The notes: generated by a model from the letters alone, not told the origin. A DNA stretch of 64,000 nt from Turbatrix aceti (GCA_963969345.1 OZ017767.1:11910471-11974470), one strand, 5' to 3'; shown: positions 1 through 11,495, counted from the stretch's first letter. Program-made: numbers and translations.

Positions 1-165
1 TTGTCGCGAACTCAGGGACTATCAATCTGCTTTGGCTGATGCAGTCGCTTCCGCAAATGCAAAGCAAATTTTTGTTTTTGGGGAAAAAAATAACATGTGA
101 TTTTGTTTTTTTTAAGCGATATGTGTATTGTATGCATTTTTTAAAATAAAATTATCCGTGCCATG

Positions 166-266
166 CAGGCATGTCCGGCCCCCTCGGCCCCTAGGTTTTC
201 GGACCGGCCCCCTGGCCCCCGGCCCCTTTTGGCCCCTCGCGGCCCCTGACTTATATTTTTTTTTAA
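166..266 (+). repeat. GC-rich short interspersed element, copy 1
   Basis: About 100 bp in an AT-rich setting. It opens with CAGGCATGTC, runs through repeated GGCCCC blocks, and closes with a TTATA plus poly-T stretch. A second copy lies in the opposite orientation at 427-549 with the same opening, the same GGCCCC core including GGCCCCTTTTGGCCCC-like units, and the same closing stretch. The shared borders and very different base composition suggest a dispersed repeat, not a local expansion. No coding potential is seen. Confidence 0.65.
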
Positions 267-426
267 TTTTTGCAATCGAATTCAAAAAACAAAACTGAAT
301 GATCAAAAATCAAAGCTACTGGTTGATGAAGGAGTATGGGAAGGTAAAGCTAACAATTCACAACCAAAGAAAAGGACAAAAAACACGCGCATCTTTTTGT
401 TGAATGCGCAATCTTTGCTAGATTTT

Positions 427-549
427 TTAAAAAAAAATATAAGGGGGGCCAAAAGGGGCTTTGGGGGCCGAGAAAAAACGGCCCCGACCCCCGGGGGGCC
501 GAAAGGGGCCGCGGCCCCCGGGGCCGGCCCCCGATTTTTGACATGCCTG
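427..549 (-). repeat. GC-rich short interspersed element, copy 2 (inverted)
   Basis: Reverse-strand partner of the element at 166-266. Read on the minus strand it starts with CAGGCATGTC, continues with GGCCCC/GGGGCC blocks, and ends with the same TTATA plus poly-T tail. It directly follows the multicopper oxidase remnant, so its insertion or growth cuts that reading frame. Confidence 0.65.
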
Positions 550-826
550 GTGCCATGTACGTGAAGTGTAAAAGCACCACCGAGAAGGCGGAGACAGATA
601 TAATTTCGGCGCTGAGAGGAACGACGATTGGAGGACCGGGAATCTCGCCGTTGATCGTGACAACAACTTGGGGAAGGCCGTGAAGAATAACTGACGCAGT
701 AGCGGTGTAGCTTGATAGGTTGACGAAATCGATAAATTTTACCTTTGTCTGATTCAGCAATTGTAATTTCTTTATATAAACAAGTGCAAACGTTTTTGTT
801 GTGTACTGATAAACAGTAAGTTGCAT
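549..826 (-). pseudogene. multicopper oxidase (laccase-like) N-terminal remnant
   Basis: The minus strand encodes TINGEIPGPPIVV, the conserved start of the first cupredoxin domain of laccase-type multicopper oxidases. In a second frame shortly afterwards it encodes LLGGAFTLHVHGTRHV, the first copper-ligand HxH-G motif. The two motifs are in the right order and spacing but in different frames, so a frameshift lies near 590-606. Just after the HVHG motif the sequence runs into the GC-rich element at 427-549 and no further oxidase domain follows. Multicopper oxidases oxidise phenols or metal ions; this copy could not make an active enzyme because most copper ligands are missing. Further exons beyond the window start cannot be excluded. 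Confidence 0.5.
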
Positions 827-1022
827 CTGATAAAATAAAAATAAAAATACAAAATAAAAAATTCACGCAAACCTGAACTGGGGATACCTCAACAGTAGTG
901 ATGTGTTAACTGTTCCAGTTCAATGCAGTTATTTTGTCATTCAGGTTTATTTGGATTACATTTCACGTTTAAAAATATAAATTATTTGTTGTCAGTTATT
1001 ATCAAAAGTCCTTGCAATAATA

Positions 1023-1358
1023 TCAACAAATCTGGAAGGCGGAGCAGATGGTTTGCGGGGTTACGCTTTGCTGAATGTTTTGGACGATTTCATCGATGAA
1101 TTTGGTAGCAACTTCGTTGCACGTCTGTACGTACTGCGAGGGTGCCAAGCCGCACACAAAAGAGACAACCTGTAATTTTTTGATAATTATGTATATATTC
1201 TCAAATACAAAAAAACATACATTGGCAACCGTACTTGGATTTGTAAGAGCGTCTGCGATGGTTTCAACACCTTCTTCGCATATGGAGCACAACTGGGCTT
1301 CAGTTGTCACGAAAGCGAGAGCGCCGAGAAGAAGGACGAAGGTGAAGAGACGAGACAT
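1023..1358 (-). CDS. secreted saposin-like (SapB) peptide, 94 aa
   Basis: Two exons on the minus strand: 1358-1221 and 1169-1023, separated by a 51-bp GT/AG intron in phase 0. The product begins with a signal peptide (MSRLFTFVLLLGALAFVTTEA). A single saposin-B module follows, with six cysteines in the family order: CSIC, a middle pair (FVCG and QTCN), and a final pair (TICSAFQIC). Its length is typical of one-domain nematode saposin-like proteins and caenopore-type peptides, which bind or permeabilise membranes in the gut lumen. That role is inferred from the fold alone. Start chosen at the methionine directly before the hydrophobic leader; longer upstream reading lacks a signal peptide. Confidence 0.85.
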   Translation of the reverse strand: MSRLFTFVLLLGALAFVTTEAQLCSICEEGVETIADALTNPSTVANVCFFVFENIYIIIKKLQVVSFVCGLAPSQYVQTCNEVATKFIDEIVQNIQQSVTPQTICSAFQIC

Positions 1359-1858
1359 GTTGACGGGTTGTTGACTGATTTGATTTGATTTGAAGGCAAG
1401 CAAAGGGGTATAAGTATGCATCCGTAAAATTTTCTGCCATTGTATAACCGTCTTCGCGTTTTGAAAAAAGAACGAGAAAAAAGTATTAGAAGAGGAAAAA
1501 ACAATAAATGTATTATTCAATTGATGGCTTGAATTTGCTCGTACGCATCTTGATTTGTCAAAACAATAGAAACCATGACTTTATTGTTTGATTTAAAATT
1601 TGGTAACTGTCAACAATTTTTAATACTTTTTAAAAAAAACAAATATAACTATTGCGTCCAAAACGTATGTTATTCAAATTTAAGAAATAATAAAAAAAAA
1701 ATTATTAATAAAAAATTTTTAAAAGTTAATCTCCTCTCCCGTTGTTCTGATAACTAAATATTTGTATTCTTTATTTCACCAAAAAAAGTGAACTAAACTA
1801 CGATCCACAAGGGTTAGCGGCCAGAATGCTTTCCCGTTCATGGTAAATGACAATGACT
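1359..1858. other. intergenic, no gene seen
   Basis: AT-rich spacer between the saposin gene and the TVEAS protein gene, both on the minus strand. It should contain the saposin promoter and the 3' end of the upstream gene: TTTATT at 1770-1775 reads AATAAA on the minus strand, about 85 bp past the stop. Nothing else recognised. Confidence 0.5.
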
Positions 1859-3219
1859 TTAGGCGGCAGGAGTGCTGCAGACACACGAAAATTCGCCGAT
1901 GGTGGTTTCGTAAACCTGAGTCGTTGAGGCCTCAACGGTGGAAGCCTCAACAGTGGATGCTTCAACGGTAGATGCCTCGACTGTAGATGCTTCAACGGTG
2001 GACGCTTCGACGGTGCTAACTTCAACTGTGAATGCCTCAACTGTGGATACCTCAACAGTGGTGGCTTCTTCCGTAGCGCCAGTAGGAGGAACATAAGCTG
2101 GCGGCAGCTGACCGAACTAAAAAATCAGTCTTGCAATAAATTTTCCCCAAATAAAAAACTCACGTAGACAGAAAGAGTCAGAATCTCGTAGAGGGATCCG
2201 AAAGAACCGAACTGAAGACCGTTCCAGTATCCAGCGAGGACCGGGTTCAGCGAGACGAAGTTTTCGTAGATCTCGGAGAAGAGCTCGATGCGGGCGGAGA
2301 CGTCGGTGACGGTCTCGAACGTGATCGTCAGGTTCTTGAGGATCGTGTTGAGCTGGGCCTTCTGGACCTTGGGCAGCGTCGACGAAAGGATGGTGGCGTT
2401 GAAGTCGATGAGGAACTGGGCAGACGAGCCGGAGAAGTAGGTGGAAGCGAGCTGCACCTGGTAGTAGCGCTTGGCGACGTTGAAGAAGCTTCCGAACGAG
2501 CCGAAGCCGCTGATCTGGGACACCTGGATGCTGGCCTGGGCCGCCGGGTAGCTGACAAAGTAGACGGTCGAAATTTGCTCGTAGATCTGGGCGAGCTTCT
2601 CGCTGACCGTGAGCGTCGTGCTGGAGACGATGGACTCGAGGTTGGCGGTCACAAAGGCCTGGAAGGAGCTCTGGTACTCCGAGGGCACCGACGCGACGAG
2701 CTGAGCAAGGAAAGCCTCGCCGTTGACCTGGATCTCGCCAAGGACAGAGTTGGTCTGGAACTCGGCGGCGATGCTGACGAGGTCCTCGATCGAGCCGAGG
2801 GAGCCGAGCTGAGCGCTCTTGACGATGGCGTAGACGTCAGGGTACTGGTACTTGAGGATGAGGAGCTGCGAGCTGACTTTGATGAGGATCTCCTCTTCTG
2901 AGAGACCCAGGGAGAGGTAGCCGTCGATGGCGGTCGTGAACGAGCTCAGCCAAGTTTGGTATTCGGCGGTAATCGTAGTCGTGACCGTCAGGCTGACGTA
3001 GGTGTCGGACGTGATGTCGGTGAGGTATTCAATGATGTTGGGTTGAGAGTTGCCAGACGGCACCTTCCAGAAGTTGCCGTAGTTGGATCGGCACGAACCG
3101 TATTTGTTTTTGAACGAATCTCCGGCTGAAATGGTTCCTCAGTGAAAATGAACTGAAAACCGATGCCCACCTGCAAGAGCCACAAGACCGAGGACGAGAG
3201 CTGCTTTCATCGAAAACAT
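1859..3219 (-). CDS. secreted modular protein with TVEAS pentapeptide repeat tail, 422 aa
   Basis: Three minus-strand exons keep frame: 3219-3171, 3125-2164 and 2116-1859. Exon 1 encodes a signal peptide (MFSMKAALVLGLVALA). Exon 2 encodes about 320 residues made of three similar modules of roughly 90-100 residues. Each is helical and Ser/Thr-rich and ends near a Gly-Ser signature: LGSLGS, GFGSFGS, FGSFGS. Exon 3 encodes about nine STVEA/V pentapeptides, then a short tail with CVC. Codon use is much more GC-rich than in the neighbouring receptor genes, which suggests high expression. A TATA box lies at 3274-3283. I do not recognise the family; it looks like a nematode-specific secreted protein, and the repeat tail may carry O-glycans. 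Function unknown. Confidence 0.85.
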
Positions 3220-3273
3220 GATTGAAGTTGTACTCGAAACCGAGTTGTGATGCCCATTGTGCCGCAGGGGAGA

Positions 3274-3283
3274 GCTTTTATAC
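3274..3283 (-). promoter_or_regulatory. TATA box of the TVEAS protein gene
   Basis: The minus strand reads GTATAAAAGC about 55 bp upstream of the ATG at 3219, a canonical TATA box at a distance that leaves a short 5' leader. Confidence 0.6.
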
Positions 3284-5332
3284 ACCTATGACGAGCATGT
3301 TCCCACCGGGGCTGGCGGGAGGAAGTGATCGTAACAGGCTAATCGGCTCTGCCACGTTAGCCCGTCGGCGCCTTTCTCATTTGCATGGATCACGGAACGT
3401 CGAATTGACAGACAAAAAGGAGCGATGGGGAAAAAATCACACAAATGATGTCAGAATATCATATTACGTTATACGACAACAAATGCCCTATTTAGCTTAA
3501 TTTTTTTAAATATGAATATTTTCATTTATGATTTTTATAAACAAGAAGATTATGCAATTGTGTGTTAACTTCGGACTGGAGAATGTTTGTACTGTATAAA
3601 TTTGTTAAAATTAGTGCCAGCTTGCTTCTCTTTTCCCATTGATGTAATGCTCACTCATCTGTGTAATGCATTCTGGGTTTATATTTACAACTAGTTGAAT
3701 AATGAATCTCCATCTCAATCTCCCCTCTACTTGAACTCATTTGTTGGCACTTCATCCGGGTCTGTGCACGGAAACGAAAAAGGATAATCCCGTGACCGCA
3801 TGTGGCAACAGATGCCGGATTTATGCTCTTTTCAAAAAGGAGAGGCGTGAGGTGTGCCCCGCTTCTGCTCTCACCTGTGTTTTCGGCTATTATCAGCTTT
3901 GGTTGCCATCTTTGGCTCGCTCGGGATCTGTCCGACGACATGAAAGAAACCCGCGACCACCGATAAATAGCGCAGCATGAGTCAGTGGCAGGGTGTGTGG
4001 ATTAAGTTGTTCGCGTAAATGTTTGCTCACCGGTAAGGTCAAATGTCCGACCAATTGTGCAGGACAGGGGGCATCCGATTGAAGCAAAGAAGACGAGATC
4101 AAAGAAAACTACACTTGTGTTGCGTCGAACCGCAAATTAGCCATAATTTTTTTCTGTTTTGTTAGTTTTTGCTATTTTAATTGTTGTTTCATGTACAAAT
4201 TTATTATAACCTTTTTTGTTGTAAGTTGTACTTTGAACAAAAAAACTTAACCTCTCTTTCCATCAGGCTAATTTGTACCTCCAGAGAATGTCATTACCTC
4301 AACTGACTCCTCATTAGCCACGATGACTCGTGCCAAAGTGCCGTTACGCAATGCCACTCATCTGACCACACAACAATGACTTAGCTAAACAGATTGGTAT
4401 CTGTCGCCAAACATACGGTTGTGCGACCGGTAAGTAGCACATGACTTGTCGAATTTGGCTTGTTGTTGCTTGACCGGCGAATCGGAGAAGCGAACAATAG
4501 GTGTTAGCAAGAAAAAGTTGTCAATGACCGCTGACAACTCAGCGTGATGGCATGAAATGTATGCAATACAAAAAAACAATGTAAGGGAAATAATGGTCTT
4601 TGTTTTCTGATTTTAAAATTTTTTAAAATTTTTGTACAAAAATATTTGTGCAATTTTAATTGCACATCTTTTGTACCACTGCAGTTCCACGGGCATCCAA
4701 AGTAATAAAATCTATATTTTTCAGTATCACATAATTTTTTTGCATTTCCTACAGTATGCCTTTATTATAGAACAAAAAAACCCTAGTTACTAAAAATGAC
4801 CCTGCGCATCACTGTCTGTCTCGTAACGCGACTGTAACAAGCAATTTTTGTTAATTTTCTCTCGGATCTTCTCAAATCTCCATGTCATGCATCATTTGGT
4901 GCGTCAACTCGTTTTTCATGCATGCCGCCACCACCGCCATCGACAGGGAGGCTATCCCGTTGAGTCTCGACAGACCAGCAGTTATCTACAAACGGTACAA
5001 TTTGTGATTTTATGGCACGCCAAGAGGAAATTTGACGCTCATTTGCCCGACACTTCTTTTCCTTTTTTTTGTCCCTCGTCAAAAAGAGGCGGAGTCACTT
5101 ATTATTCAGAGTCATCATAAACTAACCGTGTAATCGCCGGTAGTCCCCCGGGAAGATAGAGGGGGAGGAGAGAGGTACGGTAGGGTGCCAACCAAGCGAC
5201 ACGAAAGAACGGCATGGAATGACACTTTGGTTGTCGCCGAAGCAAGCTTATTTACGGCTTACATAGTGTCAAATCGGATTGGCGGCGCGCGGAAGGAACT
5301 TTCTTTTTTTGAAGGGCGGAAGAAGCGACAAA
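3284..5332. other. intergenic between divergent genes
   Basis: Two kilobases separating the minus-strand secreted protein gene from the plus-strand SIX gene. Composition alternates between AT-rich and mixed stretches. Open frames on both strands overlap each other and carry no recognisable domains. Presumed to hold regulatory DNA for both genes; no gene is supported. Confidence 0.5.
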
Positions 5333-6193
5333 ATGAATGCTAGTGTTTTGTCACTTGACGATAACATGACTCAGAAGTTTACTAATATTTTTAGTACTGA
5401 ACAGGTTTGTTTTTTTAGTCAAATAATAAAAAATTATAATTTATTATTTTAAACAATAAAAAATGAAACTTTAATTTTAAATTTTAAATTTTTAGCTTGA
5501 ATGCATTTGCGAATCTCTCTATCAAGCCCAAGAAGGCGAAAAGCTAGTGAAGTTCTTTAACAGCGACGACAATATTATCCGATTCTACAGCTGCTCATCG
5601 AGCGTGACCAAAGCCTACCTCTTTGCTCTCTATCACAGCGGTGAATTTGAAAAGCTCTGCTACATGATGTCGCAGCATAAATTTGAGGAAAAGCATTACA
5701 AGGAGATGTCCAATCTATGGTACGAAAGCAAGTATGCCGAAGACCAGCGAAAAAAGAAGAAAGCTCTCGGACCGGTGGAAAAGTATCGTTTGAGGAAAAA
5801 ATTTCCACCTCCACCAACGATATCGGACGGACAAGAGGTTATCTATAGCTTCCGAGACAGAGATCGAAATGTAATATAACTTTTATCTTAACTTTAGTCA
5901 AATATGTATTTTTTTAGATTTTGAAGCAATACTACGCTAGAAACAAGTATCCAAGTGCACCGGAGAAAAAACAGATCGCCGAACAGACCGGACTCCACAT
6001 AACGCAGGTAAAAATTAATTTTGTTTGCTATAATTTGAAATTTAATGTGAAGCTTTAGATCTCAAATTGGTTTAAGAATCGAAGGCAAAGAGACAAAACG
6101 CCTGCAAATTTGACAAATATTTCGCCGGAAAATTCGATTGACAGCATCGTGCATCAGACTGTCGCGCAGCAATACGCTCGATACGTTTTTTGA
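5333..6193 (+). CDS. SIX-family homeobox transcription factor, 223 aa
   Basis: Four exons, all joined in phase 0: 5333-5404, 5496-5870, 5918-6007 and 6059-6193. Residues about 25-130 form the SIX domain (ICESLYQAQEGEKLVKF ... NLWYESKYAEDQ ... GPVEKYRLRKKFPPP). Residues about 132-190 form the homeodomain, ending in the nearly invariant helix ISNWFKNRRQRD. SIX proteins bind DNA in the nucleus and control head, muscle and sensory-organ development, often with Eya. The protein is short with almost no C-terminal tail. Both domains are diverged: the usual GEETSYCFKEKSR-type start of the homeodomain reads GQEVIYSFRDRDR here. I cannot safely assign it to SIX1/2, SIX3/6 or SIX4/5. Convergent with glutamine synthetase. 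Confidence 0.93.
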
Positions 6194-6516
6194 AATTCAA
6201 AATTTTTGATTGGTAAAAAAGTAGATAAATCAATAATAGTGAAGCTTCAAATATTTTTGTTGAATTTTGAAAACAACCTTCATGCGACTGATGAATTAAT
6301 TTCCAGTTGAAAGGTAAAAACAGGAAAAAAACCCATGTCCCCTCTATTCGTTAAAATTCAAAATTGTACACAGTTTATTACGATACATCTTACAATAATC
6401 AGTTACTATTCAACAAGACCATGTATATAAAACTACAAAAAAACCAATCCCCGGAAAAAGTGATGAGTCAGGTTACGGCGGTTGGTTAGATGATAAAAAA
6501 AGGTGAGTTGCTTCAA
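6194..6516. other. convergent 3' spacer
   Basis: The 3' ends of the SIX gene and glutamine synthetase face each other here. TTTATT at 6374-6379 reads AATAAA on the minus strand, about 140 bp past the synthetase stop, and is a likely polyadenylation signal. No other feature seen. Confidence 0.55.
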
Positions 6517-7843
6517 CTACTCCTTGATGCCTTCCTTGATCTGGAGATCGTTGACGAGCGCGCGGAGAGCATTCACTTCGTTGGGCGCGTACGTGCGAGA
6601 GAGCTTCTTGACGTCGAGCAGAATCGTGCGGATTATGGCTTCTGTCACCGAGTAAGGATCGCAGTTGGAAGACGGCCGGCGGTCCTCGAAGTAGCCATAG
6701 CCATCGACTTCCGTCGAGCGAGGAATGCGAATGCTGGCAGCACGACTCGCAACACCGTAACTGAACTTGGTGATGGATGCCGTCTCGTGGTGTCCGGTGA
6801 GGCGACGCTCGTTGTCCTTGCCTCCGGTTGGATCGTAGTAGGCGATGTGCGAAGCGTGCGCGGGACGAAGCTTCTCGATGGCATTGATGATTTCCTGGTA
6901 GCCGCCGGGCTTGCGCATCTTTTCGGTCGAAACGTTGGTATGGCATCCAGCGCCGTTCCAGTCTCCAGGGATGGGCTTGGGGTCGAGGGAGACGACGACG
7001 CCGAATTCTTCTGACACGCGATGTAGCAGGAAGCGGGACAGCCAGAGCTGGTCGCCCATTTCGATGCCTTCGCAGGGACCGACCTGGTACTCCCACTGGC
7101 CGGGCATGACTTCGGCGTTGATGCCAGAGATCTTGATGCCGGCGTAGATGCACGCTCGGTAATGAGCCTCAACGATGTCACGGCCGTAGACGCGGTTCGC
7201 ACCGACACCGCAGTAGTAAGGGCCTTGGGGGCCAGGGTATCCGCCCTTGGGCCTGAACAAATAATCAAGATAAATTTTTGAACGTAAATTTGTTTTCAGC
7301 GCGAAAACAAATTCGTTGTATGCCATTTTTTTCAAATACTTACCAGCCAAACGGATGACCATCAATGTCGAACATGGTGTACTCCTGCTCCATGCCGAAC
7401 CACGGATGCTCGTTCTTGACGGCACTCATCGTCTGCTGAGCACGTCGACGGTAGTTGGTCGGATGAGGGTTCTGCTTGTTGTCAAGCGTCTCGCAGAGCA
7501 CCAAGATGTGGGGATCGCGGCGGAAGGGATCTCTGTAGATTGCAACCGGCTTGATGAAGACATCCGAATCGCTGCCAGCAGCCTGGTTCGTCGATGAGCC
7601 ATCAAAGTTCCAGATCGGGAGTTCTGAAACAACTCTAATTTTTATTCGCGGGGGGAGGGAGAGTAATGACCTACCGTCAACCGTAGCAGGACGCTTGGTC
7701 AGGCTGCGAGTCTTGCTGCGAATGTTCTGGCCGCTGCCATCGATCCAGATGTACTCGGCCTGGACGATGCCTTCGATGGGAAGGTCGAGAAGACGTCCGG
7801 TGATGGTTTTGTCTGTCGCAAACTGGTCACGGAGGTTAGACAT
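6517..7843 (-). CDS. GLUL: glutamine synthetase, 394 aa
   Basis: Three minus-strand exons: 7843-7675, 7623-7344 and 7252-6517, with introns of 51 and 91 bp. The product is a cytosolic animal-type (GSII) enzyme that makes glutamine from glutamate, ammonia and ATP, acting as a decamer. Visible family motifs in order: [65 protein letters not shown] and [13 protein letters not shown]. Length slightly exceeds the usual 360-375 because of the N-terminus. One oddity is [13 protein letters not shown], where the family normally has NRGAS. An acceptor-like TTTTTTTTTAG lies a few bases upstream of the ATG, consistent with a 5' UTR intron or trans-splicing. GC-rich codons suggest high expression. Confidence 0.97.
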
Positions 7844-10800
7844 GTTAGCTAAAAAAAAATGATCCGTGAACAAAAGTTAGAATAAAATCGCGAAAAGTAC
7901 AAAGAGTACGACTTGAAGAAGAAGGCAAAGCGCAGCCTTCCTTGTGATTACATCGACCAAACAACTGACCCTCCTCACGGCTAAGGCAAACGTGTGCGTC
8001 GGCGTGGTTTTTGGTTGCCCTTAAAAGCAAGCCACGACGGGTCAGGTCACGCTGTCACCGCCCATCACTACCCTTGGCCCCTTTGTTGCACCAAGTGATA
8101 CAGCCTTTTGTGTATCTTTCGACAAGTCACGTGCATTCGTACGCGCGTGCACACGCCGACCTGACAAGAGGTAAGGTTCAACGCAGAACGCACTCCCGCC
8201 ATTTGAGAAATATCCAAATCACAATCGTAGCGGTAAACGTAGTGATTACGGCCACGACCCTCAGGTGCGTTTTCAGACTGCTGTTTTTTCCCAAGGCCCT
8301 TCTTTGCTCCGCCTGTCTCCTGATTCGCATGCGCGTGTCGTTGTTGACAACAAATTTGCAGACTAACAGCTGCGGTTGGTGTGTTGGTCGGAGTGATAGG
8401 TCGTCGACGGGGGCCAAGGAGGACACAACACATTAATCGACTGGTCGGGCCTGCAGGAGGCTTCGACCCCTCGGTCACAACGCAAGCAAATGAAAGGCGA
8501 TGAGTAAAGAGAAAGCGACAGAACAGGCCAGCTTATCTTTTCGGCAAAGATTTTGTTGACATTTCAAGACAACGCTGATGTATTATTTTGGTCCAAGGAA
8601 GTCTCACAGAACGTTCTTTGATCCCTCAATCCTCAAATTTTGACTAATTAAATATTTACGGTATGAAAAGTGGTGACGAAAAATGTTTTGATTTTTTAGG
8701 TCTGAAAAGTGAGTTCACCGAGAAATACACGTGGATCAACTGTCAGGACGGGTATTTGAGCATCTGACTAAAGCATGTTTATAAATATGCCCTGATTGTT
8801 GTTGTGTGATTTATCGCCTGATCCCGTGCTTTGACCAACGTGCCTATGCAATAAATTGCCTGTTTCAAGGGCAATAAACAAACCACTCAGGAATGACGAC
8901 AAAAAAAATTGATAGATATCTGTTAAAAAAAGTTTGACGGCGGAACGAATTTGTAAAAAAAAATAAAAAAAAAATGGTTTTGCAAGTTTTAATACAAAAC
9001 AAAAACAAAATTTAAAAAAAAATTTTTGCAACAAAATTTGTTAAAAAATGTAACCTGCAACTTTTTTTTTACAATTTTTTTTGCTCCTGTTTCCATATTT
9101 ATTTCTTGTTAGGTTTTTTTTTTCAAAAAAATATGTTTAAAAAAATGACCCCCTTTGTCCTGATAACCCCCCAAACAGTCAAAAGTCATTTTTTCTTCTA
9201 CTAATCTTGTGGCAAAACTCACTGACAAGGACACCCAAGGACCCAATGTACTTGTCAGTGAACTTTGATCACAAAAAATGTGAAAGGCAAAACTGCTGAC
9301 ATCGACGGAAACAGAAACAGAACATAAATTCGTCTATTGAGGCGTATGCAGGTTGGAATAAAAAAAGGCAAGGTAATGAATGATAGATCGAGAACGTATC
9401 AAACAGACTAAAACCAAGAAAAATAAATAAAAAGTATGCAGGGGCTGGGAAAGTAAAAACTGCGTGGGAATCAGGGTTGATGTTTTTGGATCGATGTCAA
9501 GTAGACAAAAAGCTAGTTTACGTATAAAATATGGATTCGGTAAAATCAACTGTTCAAATAAAGTAAAATAATAAGCGCGTTTGACTTCTTTTTCACTGTG
9601 AACATTTTTTAAACAAAAAATATACAACATTGAAGACAGACCTGTCGCCTCCGCGCGCCTGCCAAAAACATTCTTCAACAAAACAACACCACTATTCTTC
9701 TTTTTCTGCTCAGCTGACAAGGCTTTCTTTGTTGGCAGCCAAACAAAAAAAGTTGACTTGCGACGTTAATTTATGCAGACGGGATCAATTTTTTTTAACA
9801 TGTGAAGTCATTTTTTGTTTCAACTTTAGAATTTTTTTAATGTCGGCACTAGTATTAAAATTATGAAGCAAACATCAACAAATTCAGGTCCAAGCTTTCA
9901 AAAACAAAAAAAAAGAAAATTCATAACCCTGCATTTTTCTTTTTTTTTATTATTTGGTATGTATCCACAAACAAAATAATACAAGAAAGCCAAAGGTCAA
10001 GGACATCAAAATAACACTTACATATGTATTTACTTTTGTTTAAAAACAAGATCATAGTCTCTCTTTTTTGCATATTAGTTCATAAAAAATATGTTTTTTA
10101 ACAAAAAAATATATATCTGTTGTCTTTTTTGAACCCGTCTGGTTTTTTTCTTTTCACACGCTTTGAAAAAATGTTTACGTTCCCAAAAAATTATCTTTGT
10201 GAAAAAGCATTTTTTGGTTATTTCACGCTTGTTGGACAATGGGCTTAGATAACGTTTTTGTTTACGTTTTATTCGTTGCTTTTCTTGTCAATGTTTTTTT
10301 TCATGCGCTCTCTGTTTTAGTTTCTTTTTGTATTTTATAAATCTCGTAAATCAGAATTGAAAACACGGGTGGAAGGGTATTTTGTTATCCATTTTTATTT
10401 TTTTTATTATAACACTTTTTAGAATTGCAAAATACATATGTAGTTCTGTGCATTTTTTAAATGATCTTTGAGTCTCAAATTACAACTCAAATAATAAAAA
10501 ACATTTAAAAAATAATTATTACAGTTCTTCGGTGGGAAGTAAAATAAACTTTATGGACTTGTTATTTTGCAAAGTAAATACAAAAAAAAGTAAAGGTATA
10601 AACATTTACAACCACAAATAAAGTTTTTTTGTTCTTTTTTGGTTAAAAATACACAAAATTACAACCGATTTACGCAGGTGAATGGTTTTTGCTGCTTTCA
10701 TTACTCGTAGTCGTTTTGTACCAACCACCACGTGAAACAAATATGGCCTGTGACACAACAGGTTCTCACGAAGTTGTAGTCCGTGAACGCGACTTCGGCC

Positions 10801-11495
10801 ACGGTCGATGTGCTGCATACCGGGCTGATAGATTGCGTCTTTTTCTTTTTCGATGCACAACGTAAAAAAATTATGCCTTATTTTACATGGCCAGATGTTA
10901 TCGCTTTTTTCTGATGCTCAAACAACCGTGATGACAGTCTTTAAATTGGTGTTGTAGTCAACGCAAAAAAGGCTTAACAAAATACAATTGGGTGGAGCGA
11001 AAGGTGAATATTAGTGATTGAATTTGAAAATATTTTTTAGTGGTTGCAAAAAAAACTAGTAAATCATTGATCAGCAGAAATTTGTTCTTTTACAACAAAA
11101 ATTTTCTTGTTGGCTTGTGTGTTTTTATCTTTGTGTTTTACATTTACGAAGCAATTCACAAAATAGACAGCATCCGCATACAAAAATACGATAAGAAAAA
11201 TTAGTTTTTTTATGAGAAAATTCTTCGTTTTTTTAAACTTCATGTTTCTGTACAAAATTTACGGGAATCAAAAGTTATTTTGTGTTTTGCATCAAAAACT
11301 CAAAAGTTCACATTTTTTTAAATATAATTAATGTCTATTGAGGCTACACGTCTAACAACATTATTGAACTTCCGCACTACCGTTTTTTTATTTATGTGCA
11401 CATTATACGGGAAAAACCGGAGGACATTACAGAACGAAAAAAAATGGTCGGCGTCAAACAGATTTTTGACATCCTAGTTTTTGATGCCATAGGTT
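7844..11495. other. long intergenic region upstream of glutamine synthetase and the receptor array
   Basis: About 3.6 kb. The part nearest glutamine synthetase (about 7.95-8.5 kb) is GC-richer and probably holds its promoter. From 8.7 kb on it is poly-A/T-rich with no convincing exon on either strand. A segment at about 10951-11100 resembles 13250-13440 and is reported separately. Confidence 0.5.
10951..11100 (+). repeat. upstream duplicated segment, copy before receptor gene 1
   Basis: Shares an ordered series of matches with 13250-13440: GTTGTAGTC, an ATTGG(G/T)TGGAG block, GTGATT(G/A)AATTTGAAAA, ATCA(T/A)TGATCA, and a closing TTGT...ACAAC block. It lies about 0.5-0.65 kb upstream of receptor gene 1, while the partner lies upstream of receptor gene 2. 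This indicates that the tandem duplication unit included at least 0.7 kb of upstream DNA. Confidence 0.55.

Noticed and set aside
2575..2901. Plus-strand open frame of 108 codons
   Set aside because: Antisense shadow of the GC-rich coding exon of the TVEAS protein; it has no signal, domain or splice support.
6473..7268. Several long open frames in other frames across glutamine synthetase
   Set aside because: They are shadows of the highly biased glutamine synthetase exon, which carries all the family motifs.
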